NCBI GenBank assembly: GCA_937903155.1
Contig: CALCZU010000078.1
Span: forward strand, 1-28,615
Direction: 5' to 3'
From: an uncultured Bdellovibrionales bacterium
Lineage (GTDB): Bacteria > Bdellovibrionota > FAC87 > UBA2466
DNA: 28,615 bases
The number at the start of each line of letters is the position of its first letter. The stretch's first letter is position 1. Under the pieces are notes generated by a model that worked only from the letters and a program-made list of their open reading frames with translations, made no database searches and was not told the DNA's origin. The position numbers were made by a program, and so were the translations under genes. This document shows positions 1 through 8,359 of this stretch, in pieces.

Positions 1-23
1 AGACTCATTCTAGAAGTTAATTT

Positions 24-527
24 ATGAGTATGAAGCAGTTAAAACTTTTAGAAGAGTTTAATAAAGGAGACACGACAGAACATGGCGGGGATTTAAGTAA
101 GGGGAAGAGAAAGACGGCTCGTCCGATTGCAGTGAAGAGAGCGATGCATGTTGTGTTTCGGTCGGATAATGCGAAAGGGAGCACGTCCTTCACGAGAAAG
201 AATCAAAGTATCCGCTCCGTTCTTCAAAAAGAGTCTAAGAGATTCTACGTAAAACTCTACAAAGTCGCTATCTGCGGCAATCACATCCATATGTGTGTCA
301 AAGCAAAGACCAAAGAAGGCTTTAAGAATTTCTTAAGAGCTACCTCCGGTCAAATCGCAAAGCTCAGCAAGATTAAACTTTGGTCCACCATCCCATACAC
401 CCGCATCATCGAATGGGGAAAAGCATTTAAAGAAGTCATCCAGTATGTTCACAAGAATGAATTGGAAACTCGTGGCCTTATCCCCTACACGCCACGAAAA
501 CGGAAAAGACCGCAAGTGAACTTCTGA
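24..527 (+). CDS. REP-associated tyrosine transposase (RAYT, Y1/IS200-like)
   Basis: This 167-residue protein is a single-domain HUH transposase of the Y1 (IS200-like) superfamily, which cuts and joins single-stranded DNA at hairpins through a 5'-phosphotyrosine. The HUH pair is visible as H87-I-H89 within GNHIHMCVKA, and the likely catalytic tyrosine is Y141 in a helix reading IQYVHKNELE. The basic N-terminus (GKRKTARPIAVKRAMHVVF) is typical of RAYT proteins. Length is normal for the family, so it looks intact. It stands alone without IS200-type left and right ends that I can recognise. A degenerate REP-like palindrome lies about 75 bp downstream, and two REP-type inverted repeats lie elsewhere in the window. 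I infer that this enzyme or a relative made them. The fold call is firm; the link to those repeats is inferred. Confidence 0.8.
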   Translation: MSMKQLKLLEEFNKGDTTEHGGDLSKGKRKTARPIAVKRAMHVVFRSDNAKGSTSFTRKNQSIRSVLQKESKRFYVKLYKVAICGNHIHMCVKAKTKEGFKNFLRATSGQIAKLSKIKLWSTIPYTRIIEWGKAFKEVIQYVHKNELETRGLIPYTPRKRKRPQVNF

Positions 528-600
528 CTTCTACCGGTTCCTCACCTATAATTTAAGAGCTGGTTTCCTGTAGCCTACTCAGCATTCTCTCACGCTACAA

Positions 601-670
601 CGAGATTGCTTCCGTCTGCGCCCTACGGGCTACGCCGGACAAGTCGTCGCTTCTCCTCGCAACGACGGCT
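601..670 (-). repeat. Degenerate REP-like palindromic repeat
   Basis: Read on the minus strand, this stretch starts with GTCGTTGCGAGG (655-666), one base away from the GTCATTGCGAGG that opens both arms of the inverted repeat at 10291-10378 and the copy at 28549. Its other end reads GAGATTGCTTCC on the plus strand (603-614), and it contains a small hairpin (GCCC/GGGC) in the middle. It sits just downstream of the RAYT gene, the usual place for REP elements. The central part has diverged, so it is either an older copy or a different subfamily. Confidence 0.5.
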
Positions 671-691
671 TTGACGTGAATCCAGCAAAGA

Positions 692-839
692 GGGCGGAAA
701 AATTTGAAATTGTGGGATTAAGCTGCCGCGATCCTGGAATGGTTAATTTCTCAGGACTCGCTCGGCAGCGCCATGGGCAACGCTCTCCAAGAATTCTCTC
801 TAACGAGAGAGGATCCCACAATTTCTAATTTTTCTGCCC
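692..839. repeat. 148-bp element with 27-bp terminal inverted repeats (MITE-like)
   Basis: The segment at 692-718 and the segment at 813-839 are inverted copies matching at 25 of 27 positions. Between them lie two more stems: 722-728 pairs with 763-769 (GCTGCCG/CGGCAGC), extended by 732-736 with 752-756 (TCCTG/CAGGA), and 795-800 pairs with 805-810 (TCTCTC/GAGAGA, loop TAAC). The whole element can fold into a cruciform with a branched interior. No coding capacity is convincing. It lies between the RAYT gene and the polA promoter. It could be a non-autonomous mobile element or a structured regulatory or RNA element; the sequence alone does not decide. Confidence 0.55.
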
Positions 840-852
840 GAACCGTGAAAAG

Positions 853-880
853 TTGACTGCCCCCCCTCGTTTGCTATTGT
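853..880 (+). promoter_or_regulatory. Putative sigma-70-type promoter for polA
   Basis: TTGACT (853-858) is followed after 16 bp by TATTGT (875-880), giving 5/6 and 4/6 matches to the -35 and -10 consensus. Transcription would start around 886-888, only 2-4 nt before the ATG at 890. No Shine-Dalgarno sequence precedes that ATG, which fits a leaderless mRNA. Prediction only. Confidence 0.4.
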
Positions 881-889
881 CCAGCCGCA

Positions 890-3598
890 ATGGATTCAAA
901 AGAAAAACTTTATATTATTGATGGTAGTTCGTACTTTTTCCGCGCGTTTTATGCGATTCAGAGGCTTTCGAATTCGAAGGGGTTTCCGACGAATGCGATT
1001 TTTGGATTCATTAACATGCTTCTGAAAGTGATTGAGACAGAGAAGCCGAAGTATCTGGCCATTGCGTTTGATACGGGGAAGGCGACCTTTCGAAAAGAAC
1101 TCTACTCAGATTATAAAGCGAATCGTCAATCGGCGCCTGAAGATCTTTCTGTGCAAATTCCTAAAATTTTTGAAGCGGTTGATTGCTTTGGGATTACTCG
1201 TCTCGAAAAAGAAGGATTTGAAGCGGACGATATTATCGGCACACTTGCACTCACTGCGAAAGCGCGGGGGATGAAAGTCGAAATCATCACCGGTGATAAA
1301 GATATGATGCAACTCGTGGACGACGATATTCGGATTTTCGATACCATGAAAGATAAGCGCTACGATATCGAAGGCGTAAAAGAAAAGTTTGGCGTGCTAC
1401 CCACTCAAGTCGTGGATCTTCTAGCACTCATGGGTGACTCTTCGGACAATATTCCTGGAGTGACTGGGATTGGTGAAAAAACGGCAGCGTCGTTGATAAA
1501 TGAATTTGGTTCTTTAAACGGGATTTACGAAAATCTCGAAAAGATTAAGCAGGACAAACGGCGAGAGACTTTGAAATTGGAGAGAGACAATGCCTTTCTC
1601 AGTCAAAAGCTCGCAACGATTCACAATGAAGTTCCGGTGGCGCTGGATCTTCCTTCGATGGAATATCGAGGACCCATTGCTTCGAAGCTCAGTGTTTTTT
1701 TGAAAGAGATGGACTTTCATGGCCTTATTAAGAGGTTGAATTTAACGGAGAGTGCAGGCGACTCTGCCGCTGAACCAATAGAAGCTTCTCAGAATAAAAA
1801 TTATACGACAGTAAGGGATGTCGCTGAACTCAAAAAAATCTTAAACAGTTTGGAAAAACAACCGATCGTTGCCGTCGATACGGAAACGACAGGTCTGGAT
1901 CCCCATACCGCAAAGCTCGTCGGTGTTTCACTCGCAGGAGTTGCAAAGCAAGCCTTTTACATTCCCTTGGGGCATATCGATCCGTTGACTCACGAATTAT
2001 TGCCCGGTCAAATGTCGAACGATGAAGCCAAGGCGTTGCTAAAACCTTTTTTTGAAAACGAAAAAATCAAAAAAGTCGGGCAAAATTTAAAATTCGATTC
2101 GCAGATTTTTAAAACTTGGGGCGTGGAGCTGAGAGGCATTGCGGCGGATACGTTACTTGAAAGTTACCTTCTACAGCCTGAAGAACCGCACAACCTGGAT
2201 GCTCTTGCTTTAAAGTATCTCGCGCACGAAACGATTAAGTATGAAGACCTCACCGGAAAAGGGAAGGGGCAAATTAGTTTCGCGGAAGTGTCGATTGAAA
2301 AAGCGACCGAATACTCTGCTGAAGATTCGGACATTGCTTTTAGACTTCACGAAAAATTTGCACCTGAGATTCAAAAGAACTCGCTGTCACCTTTGTATTC
2401 CGAAGTTGAACTTCCGTTGGTCGACGTGCTTGGCTCAATGGAGTACCTAGGAATTTGTGTGGATAAGGAGTATCTCACTAAAATTCAAGGCACGCTTTCA
2501 GATGAAATCGGTGGAATTGAAACCGACGTCTACAAACAAGCGGGTCAGACGTTTAATATGAATTCGCCGAAGCAGCTCTCGGAAGTTTTGTTTACGAAAT
2601 TACAACTTCCGATTGTCAAAAAAACAAAGACGGGTATTTCAACGGATGAAAGTGTGCTGCAACAACTTGCGACTCAGCACCCGATTTGCCAGAGCCTACT
2701 GAGATATCGAGAGCTTATGAAGTTGAAAGGCACCTACGTCGATGGCCTCCTCGCCGTCGTCAATCCTGTCACCGGAAAAATTCATACTTGTTACAATCAG
2801 ACGGTTGCCGCAACGGGCAGGCTTTCGAGCAGTAATCCCAATCTTCAAAATATTCCGGACGCAAGCGATCCGAAGTACGATATTCGGGCAGCCTTTTTGC
2901 CTGAAGACAATTGTGTGCTCCTTTCGGCAGATTACTCTCAAGTGGAACTTCGAGTGCTTGCGGATATGAGTGGAGACAAAGAGCTGTCGAGAGCCTTTCA
3001 TAACAACGAAGACGTCCATGATTACACGGCGAAATTGATTTTTAAAACCGATACCGTGACATCCGATCAAAGACGAATCGCGAAAACGATTAATTTCGGT
3101 GTGGTTTACGGACAAACGCCATTCGGTCTTTCGAAAACGTTAAAAATTTCCCCGAAAGACGCGAAAGAGTTTATCGATAAGTATTTCGAACGCTACGACG
3201 GGATTAAAAGTTTCCTTGCATCGGTGGTTGAGACCTCACGCAAGCAAGGTTACATCACCACAAAGCTTGGGCGTCGCCGGTACCTTCCGCAAATCAATTC
3301 CTCCAATCGAATGGTGCGTGAAATGGAAGAAAGAGCCGCGATTAACATGCCTGTGCAGGGAACAGCTGCCGACATGATTAAGATTGCCATGGTTAATATC
3401 TATCGTCGATTAAACGCTGAAAACTGGAAATCGAAGATGGTTTTGCAAGTACATGACGAATTGGTCTTCAATGCGGACAAGAGCGAAGAGAAAACGCTGC
3501 CCGAAATGGTGAAAACCGAAATGGAGAACGCGTTAAAACTCTCAGTGCCGCTCAAAGTCGATATCGGACTTGGAAAAAACTGGAGAGAATGCAGTTAG
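890..3598 (+). CDS. polA: DNA polymerase I
   Basis: A full-length 902-residue family A DNA polymerase that fills gaps during repair and removes Okazaki primers. The N-terminal ~290 residues are the 5'-3' exonuclease/flap nuclease (IIDGSSYFFRAFYA at the start; EADDIIGTL, GDKDMMQLV and the helix-3-turn region GDSSDNIPGVTGIGEKTA are all present). Residues ~310-500 are a 3'-5' proofreading exonuclease whose first acidic pair is intact (D330 and E332 in VAVDTETTGLD), so proofreading is probably active, unlike in Taq-type enzymes. The polymerase domain follows, with motif A around D681 (SADYSQVELR), motif B (RRIAKTINFGVVYG) and motif C (VHDE, D856). The start is set by alignment to the conserved N-terminus; the ATG has no ribosome binding site and lies a few bases after a predicted transcription start. 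It is transcribed alone; a 333-bp gap separates it from the next gene. Confidence 0.97.
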   Translation: MDSKEKLYIIDGSSYFFRAFYAIQRLSNSKGFPTNAIFGFINMLLKVIETEKPKYLAIAFDTGKATFRKELYSDYKANRQSAPEDLSVQIPKIFEAVDCFGITRLEKEGFEADDIIGTLALTAKARGMKVEIITGDKDMMQLVDDDIRIFDTMKDKRYDIEGVKEKFGVLPTQVVDLLALMGDSSDNIPGVTGIGEKTAASLINEFGSLNGIYENLEKIKQDKRRETLKLERDNAFLSQKLATIHNEVPVALDLPSMEYRGPIASKLSVFLKEMDFHGLIKRLNLTESAGDSAAEPIEASQNKNYTTVRDVAELKKILNSLEKQPIVAVDTETTGLDPHTAKLVGVSLAGVAKQAFYIPLGHIDPLTHELLPGQMSNDEAKALLKPFFENEKIKKVGQNLKFDSQIFKTWGVELRGIAADTLLESYLLQPEEPHNLDALALKYLAHETIKYEDLTGKGKGQISFAEVSIEKATEYSAEDSDIAFRLHEKFAPEIQKNSLSPLYSEVELPLVDVLGSMEYLGICVDKEYLTKIQGTLSDEIGGIETDVYKQAGQTFNMNSPKQLSEVLFTKLQLPIVKKTKTGISTDESVLQQLATQHPICQSLLRYRELMKLKGTYVDGLLAVVNPVTGKIHTCYNQTVAATGRLSSSNPNLQNIPDASDPKYDIRAAFLPEDNCVLLSADYSQVELRVLADMSGDKELSRAFHNNEDVHDYTAKLIFKTDTVTSDQRRIAKTINFGVVYGQTPFGLSKTLKISPKDAKEFIDKYFERYDGIKSFLASVVETSRKQGYITTKLGRRRYLPQINSSNRMVREMEERAAINMPVQGTAADMIKIAMVNIYRRLNAENWKSKMVLQVHDELVFNADKSEEKTLPEMVKTEMENALKLSVPLKVDIGLGKNWRECS

Positions 3599-3931
3599 TC
3601 GAATTATTTTTTTTTCGTTTGATGCACAACAAATAGTAAATATTTTTAAGTAGCTAACGCGATCTGTTCAATGACGCAAAAAATTGTTGCGACGATCTGA
3701 ACCAGCGTTCGTTGACATGAAACCTATGGTAGGTACTATAGAGTACATATATGGCAACTGCTTCCAATCAAGGCATTTGTAACACCGGAACAGTTTAATT
3801 CACCGAAATTCGAGATTCGAAATGTGTGGGAGTTTTTCGACCCTAGTTGAAGGCATCTCCACCTCTTTCTAATTTCTATTTCAAACCTCATTGTCAAACT
3901 TCGCTAGGCGCGAAAGTTAAGGAGTGCTTTT
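3599..3931. other. Gene-free region upstream of the ribonucleotide reductase
   Basis: This 333-bp stretch holds no convincing open reading frame. A run of T follows the polA stop codon (around 3605-3614), but I see no clear stem in front of it. It carries the predicted promoter at 3712-3739 with an overlapping short palindrome, and leaves a leader of roughly 185 nt before the ribonucleotide reductase start. I looked for a cobalamin riboswitch and for a pair of NrdR boxes in the leader and could not identify either. Confidence 0.5.
3712..3746 (+). promoter_or_regulatory. Putative sigma-70-type promoter with overlapping palindrome for nrdJ
   Basis: A perfect TTGACA (3712-3717) is followed after 16 bp by TACTAT (3734-3739). 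A 14-bp palindrome, GTACT-ATAG-AGTAC (3733-3746), covers the -10 element, a position where a repressor would block RNA polymerase. It does not match the NrdR box I know, so the regulator is unknown. The predicted mRNA leader would be about 185 nt. Confidence 0.35.
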
Positions 3932-6900
3932 ATGAAAATTCCCCGTCGCTTTACGAAAAAGTTAAACTCCCCCTACGCAGACCAAGTTTTTGAAGTCAGA
4001 AAATCAGAAATCAAAGAGCCCGACGGCAGAGTCATTTTTTCTCAAGAAAATGTGACCGTTCCCAAGGACTGGTCCCAAGTCGCGACCGATGTTTTAGCGC
4101 AAAAATATTTTAGACGACGAGGGGTGCCCCTTTCGAGCGAAGGAAATAAAACGGGTGGTGAACACGATGCTCGACAAGTTTTCCATCGTCTTGCAGGTTG
4201 TTGGACGGATTGGGGAAAACGCCATGGATATTTCTCAACGGATGAAGATGCAAATCACTTTTATGATGAAGTCTGTTACATGCTCTCTCACCAGATGGCA
4301 GCACCCAATAGCCCGCAGTGGTTTAATACGGGTTTACATTACGCTTATGGAATTGATGGCCCCGCTCAAGGACATTTCTATGTCGACCCTAAAACCAAGA
4401 CTTTAGTGGCTTCTACAAGTGCTTACGAGCATCCGCAACCCCATGCCTGCTTCATTCAAAGTGTTCAGGATGATTTGGCCAATGAAAATGGAATCATGGA
4501 TCTGTGGATTCGCGAAGCCCGACTTTTCAAATACGGTTCGGGTACAGGAACGAATTTTAGCGCGCTCAGAGGCTCCGGTGAAAAATTAGCGGGAGGTGGA
4601 AAAAGTAGCGGTCTGATGTCGTTTCTAAAAATCGGCGATCGGGCTGCAGGCGCGATTAAAAGTGGCGGAACCACAAGACGTGCGGCCAAGATGGTCTGCT
4701 TGGATCTAGATCACCCCGAAGTCGAATCTTTTATTCAATGGAAAGTGATCGAAGAACAAAAAGTTTCAGCACTCGTTGCGGGTTCGCGGGTCCATAAAGA
4801 GAAACTCAAAAAAGTTTTAGAAGCTTGCTGGTTAGATGATGGTCTTCTTCAAACCGATCCTAAGAAGAATAACCGTTTGGCGAAAGCCCTTAGAGACGCT
4901 CGCAACTCAAGAATCCCTGAATCCTATATGGTGAAAGCACTGCAACTCGCAGAGCAGGGCTTCGAAACGCTCGATTTCCCCGAATTTGACGTCGATTGGC
5001 AGAGCGAAGCTTATACCACCGTCAGCGGACAGAATTCCAACAATTCCATCCGCGTGAGTAATGAGTTTTTCAAAGCACTTGAAAATAAAGAAAACTGGAA
5101 ACTCATCAATCGCACGGACGGAAAAGTCGCCAAAGAAATTCCTGCGCAAAAACTCTGGGACGACATGGCTTATGCGACCTGGGCTTCAGCGGATCCGGGC
5201 TTACAGTACGATACGACAATCAATGAGTGGCATACTTGCCCAGTGGGTGGAAGAATCAACGCTTCAAACCCTTGTTCCGAATACATGTTTTTGGACGACA
5301 CTGCTTGCAATCTCGCGAGCCTGAATCTTTTAAAATTCTACGATGAAAAAACGGGAGAATTTAAAGTAGAAGATTTCAATCACGCAGTTCGGTTGTGGAC
5401 CGTAGTCTTAGAAATCAGCGTCTTGATGGCGCAGTTTCCGAGTCGCGCTATTGCACAAAAAAGTTATGAGTACCGAACTCTTGGTTTGGGTTACGCCAAT
5501 TTAGGAGCCTTGCTCATGTCGATGGGGATTTCTTACGGCAGTGAACGAGCTCAGGCCGTTACCGGTGCCATTACAGCCTTGATGACCGGAGAATCCTACG
5601 CGACGTCGAGCGAGATGGCGAAAGAACTCGGAAGTTTTGAAAAGTTTGCGGAAAACCGAGAACCGATGCTGAGGGTGATCCGAAATCACCGGCGCGCCGT
5701 TTATAACTACAGTAACGAAGAATACGAAGGGTTAACGGTTTTTCCTCAAGGCGTCGATTCTCGATTTTGTTCTCAGAGTTTATTGAAAAGCGCACAAAGA
5801 GCGTGGGACCGGGCGCTCGAAATGGGCGTCGAATATGGTTACCGAAATGCGCAGGTGTCAGTTGTTGCGCCGACAGGGACAATCGGTCTTATTATGGACT
5901 GTGATACGACCGGAATTGAACCTGATTTTGCATTGGTAAAATTTAAAAAACTTGCAGGTGGCGGATATTTTAAAATCATTAATCAAAGTGTTCCGTGCGC
6001 CTTAAAAACACTAGGTTACCCAGACAAAGAAATCGAAGAAATTGTTTTATACACTGTCGGTCACGGTTCTCTGAAGAACGCGCCGTTTATCAATCCCAAG
6101 AAGTTGAAAGAACTGGGTTTGCCTGACTCCGTTATCCAAACCTTGGAAGCGGGTGCTAGAGAAGCTTTTGATCTAAGATTCTTAATCAATCCTTTTAGCG
6201 TCGGAGAAGAGGTCTGCAGAAATACGCTCAAAATCAGTGAAGAAGATATGGTTTCTCCTGATTTTGATATGCTCGAGTTCTTAGGGTTTTCGAGCGAAGA
6301 AATCGAAGCGGCCAATAAATACGTTGCGGGTACAATGACTGTTGAAAACGCCCCGCATTTAAAGCAAGAGCACTACGCTGTGTTCGATTGCGCAAATAAA
6401 TGCGGACGATACGGAAAAAGGTTTCTTCATTACACAACGCACATTGATATGATGGCAGCTGCCCAAGGTTTCATCAGCGGCGCGATTAGTAAAACGATCA
6501 ACATGCCTAATGAAGCATCGATTAAAGATGTTGAAGAAGCATTTTACTCTTCTTGGAAAAAAGCACTCAAAGCCATTTCGATTTATCGAGATGCTTCAAA
6601 ATTGTCGCAACCTTTAAACGCAAACTTGATGCAAAATCTTTTCGAGAGCCTTGACGAAGAAGAAGCTCAAAATGTCCGAATCGAAGAAAAAATTCCCGAG
6701 GTCGCCCAACAGCTAGCGCGAATGTCGATGCGTCGAGAACTCCCCAAACGTCGGAATGGTTACACCGTGAAAGCCACGATCGCAGGACAAAGACTGTACC
6801 TACGAACTGGCGAATACGAAGACGGCTCCTTAGGCGAGATCTTTGTGGACATGTACAAAGAAGGCGCGGCCTATCGAAGCCTCATGAATGCGTTTGCCAT

Positions 6901-7408
6901 CGCGGTCTCGATGGGAATGCAGTATGGAGTACCGCTCGAAGAGTACGTCAATAAGTTTCATATGTTTCGTTTCGAGCCCAATGGGCATGTGATGGATCAT
7001 GACAATATTAAATTTTGTTCATCGGTCGTGGATTTTATTTTCCGCGATTTAGCAATGAACTACTTAGGAAGGACAGATCTCGTCCACGTTCCGCCGAAAG
7101 AACTCAGCCGTGAGGTCCCCTTAGCCTCCTCACCGCAATCACCCCAGATGAGTTTAGGTGGAATGGGGATGGGATCTGTAGCTTCCGAGGTGGTTTCGCA
7201 TTCGTCGCAATCATTGCATCTGCATGCCGAGACCGATATCGCGATTTCAAGAGAAGAGTGGAATGACGATAATGCTTTGTCGGTGAGACTTGCGAAAACC
7301 AAAGGGTATGAAGGCGATCCTTGTGGAGACTGCGGGCAGTTTACATTAGTCAGAGGGGGCACCTGCTTACGATGTGTGAGCTGTGGCGCCACCTCTGGAT
7401 GTTCTTGA
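3932..7408 (+). CDS. nrdJ: Adenosylcobalamin-dependent (class II) ribonucleoside-diphosphate reductase
   Basis: A 1158-residue class II ribonucleotide reductase, which makes deoxyribonucleotides using a cobalamin-generated thiyl radical and works with or without oxygen. The catalytic triad is visible as N446-P-C448-S-E450 (NPCSEYMFLDDTACNLASLNL spans 446-466). C173 (PHACFIQSV) and C459 would be the redox pair; the spacing C448/C459 equals that of C408/C419 in the Lactobacillus enzyme. Other family landmarks are NSPQWFNTGLHYAYG, GSGTGTNFSALRGSGE, TLGLGYANLGALLM and APTGTIGLIMDCDTTGIEPDF. The C-terminus carries a cysteine-rich tail (CGDCG...CLRCVSCG...C), expected to be a metal-binding or redox module that re-reduces the active site. 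I see no N-terminal ATP-cone. AAGGAG at 3919-3924, 7 nt before the ATG, supports the start. The gene ends 3 bp from the stop of the convergent lipoprotein gene. It implies the cell makes or imports B12. Confidence 0.96.
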   Translation: MKIPRRFTKKLNSPYADQVFEVRKSEIKEPDGRVIFSQENVTVPKDWSQVATDVLAQKYFRRRGVPLSSEGNKTGGEHDARQVFHRLAGCWTDWGKRHGYFSTDEDANHFYDEVCYMLSHQMAAPNSPQWFNTGLHYAYGIDGPAQGHFYVDPKTKTLVASTSAYEHPQPHACFIQSVQDDLANENGIMDLWIREARLFKYGSGTGTNFSALRGSGEKLAGGGKSSGLMSFLKIGDRAAGAIKSGGTTRRAAKMVCLDLDHPEVESFIQWKVIEEQKVSALVAGSRVHKEKLKKVLEACWLDDGLLQTDPKKNNRLAKALRDARNSRIPESYMVKALQLAEQGFETLDFPEFDVDWQSEAYTTVSGQNSNNSIRVSNEFFKALENKENWKLINRTDGKVAKEIPAQKLWDDMAYATWASADPGLQYDTTINEWHTCPVGGRINASNPCSEYMFLDDTACNLASLNLLKFYDEKTGEFKVEDFNHAVRLWTVVLEISVLMAQFPSRAIAQKSYEYRTLGLGYANLGALLMSMGISYGSERAQAVTGAITALMTGESYATSSEMAKELGSFEKFAENREPMLRVIRNHRRAVYNYSNEEYEGLTVFPQGVDSRFCSQSLLKSAQRAWDRALEMGVEYGYRNAQVSVVAPTGTIGLIMDCDTTGIEPDFALVKFKKLAGGGYFKIINQSVPCALKTLGYPDKEIEEIVLYTVGHGSLKNAPFINPKKLKELGLPDSVIQTLEAGAREAFDLRFLINPFSVGEEVCRNTLKISEEDMVSPDFDMLEFLGFSSEEIEAANKYVAGTMTVENAPHLKQEHYAVFDCANKCGRYGKRFLHYTTHIDMMAAAQGFISGAISKTINMPNEASIKDVEEAFYSSWKKALKAISIYRDASKLSQPLNANLMQNLFESLDEEEAQNVRIEEKIPEVAQQLARMSMRRELPKRRNGYTVKATIAGQRLYLRTGEYEDGSLGEIFVDMYKEGAAYRSLMNAFAIAVSMGMQYGVPLEEYVNKFHMFRFEPNGHVMDHDNIKFCSSVVDFIFRDLAMNYLGRTDLVHVPPKELSREVPLASSPQSPQMSLGGMGMGSVASEVVSHSSQSLHLHAETDIAISREEWNDDNALSVRLAKTKGYEGDPCGDCGQFTLVRGGTCLRCVSCGATSGCS

Positions 7409-7411
7409 ATC

Positions 7412-8335
7412 TTAGTTTTTCGCGCAGACTGCGCAAGGTAACCATTGGTTATTCGGTTGACCTTGAGGAGCGGGATTCACTCGCGTGTGCATTCCCATGA
7501 GAGGCGCGTAGGTTGAATCGGGTGGAGGACCGCCCGTTTGAGAGCTAAAGTCATTTCCGCGAGCCACACAGATAGAGTTCGCGGCTGTTCCGCCGTAATA
7601 ATAATATCCGCCCATTAACCAACCCGAGTAAATACTAGACCATCCTGATGGGCAGTTAGGACTCCCCTTCATTACAAACGTGGGTGCGGGAACATAAATT
7701 TGAGCGCAGCTCACTTGTTTGCCAGACGGAATATCGGTGGGCGAATAAGAACCATCGACGTTGGTGACGGCTGCATAAAGAACGTCGGCGGCAATACTTG
7801 TAGGAACCGCGGCGCCTCTGTCTTGGTACTGGAGTGCATTTGCAACGCACTCAATGTCTTTGTTTGAATGCGAATAATAAGAAGAAAATGCAAGCCCTTG
7901 AAAGAGAAGACTGGAACCGTAGGGAGCGTTCGAAGGAAGGTTATCATTTCCGTAACGTGTAATGACAGAGCCAATCCCTAAATTGACTCGAGCAAGAGGA
8001 ATATTGTTCGCACCGGTTCCGCCTTGTCCAATACTAAAAATCGAAGAGAGAATCGTATTTTTAAACGCGGCTAATTCACTACTGATCGAAGTCACCGACT
8101 GCGTCAGTGTTGCGACACTCGTTCCATCGACGGGAAGGGGAGTCGCGCTCGCAAGAGGGGGTGCGGTAGGATTCGCCGTCACGGTGGTTCCTGTGAGTGT
8201 CGTTCCGGTCACCGTCGTCCCCGTAGTCGTCGTCGAGACGGTACTTGGTGAAGTGTCGGCACTTTTTTTAGAGCAGGCTGCAAATGGAATCGCGCCCAGG
8301 CAGATGATGGTTACTAACAACGTACTTTTAAGCAT
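7412..8335 (-). CDS. Lipoprotein with tail-fibre-like motif (downstream paralogue)
   Basis: A 307-residue predicted lipoprotein: a hydrophobic signal with lipobox PFAAC (lipidated C21), then a Thr-rich low-complexity linker (TTTTGTTVTGTTLTGTTVT region, 35-53), a short helical segment (~75-100), a GQGGTGAN...ARVNLGIG motif (103-122), and a C-terminal globular part with six cysteines (C163, C210, C228, C256, C301, C304) ending in WLPCAVCAKN. The GGTGA-N...AR-x-NLG motif resembles repeats of phage tail fibres and of surface adhesins in Bdellovibrio-like genomes. The start is supported by a GGGGA box upstream. It lies 24 bp after its paralogue and is presumably co-transcribed. Export and lipidation are well supported; the function, perhaps surface binding, is not known. 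Confidence 0.85.
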   Translation of the reverse strand: MLKSTLLVTIICLGAIPFAACSKKSADTSPSTVSTTTTGTTVTGTTLTGTTVTANPTAPPLASATPLPVDGTSVATLTQSVTSISSELAAFKNTILSSIFSIGQGGTGANNIPLARVNLGIGSVITRYGNDNLPSNAPYGSSLLFQGLAFSSYYSHSNKDIECVANALQYQDRGAAVPTSIAADVLYAAVTNVDGSYSPTDIPSGKQVSCAQIYVPAPTFVMKGSPNCPSGWSSIYSGWLMGGYYYYGGTAANSICVARGNDFSSQTGGPPPDSTYAPLMGMHTRVNPAPQGQPNNQWLPCAVCAKN

Positions 8336-8359
8336 AGATTTTATCCCCGATTAAAAAAA

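Noticed and set aside
2696..3115. 139-codon antisense frame within polA
   Set aside because: It lies opposite the conserved polymerase motifs and has no start signal or protein-like pattern; it is a shadow of polA.
3740..3931. Cobalamin riboswitch ahead of the B12-dependent reductase
   Set aside because: A GCAACTG near 3753 faintly recalls the B12 box, but the box does not match and no supporting stems are visible. B12 riboswitches usually repress B12-independent enzymes, not this class.
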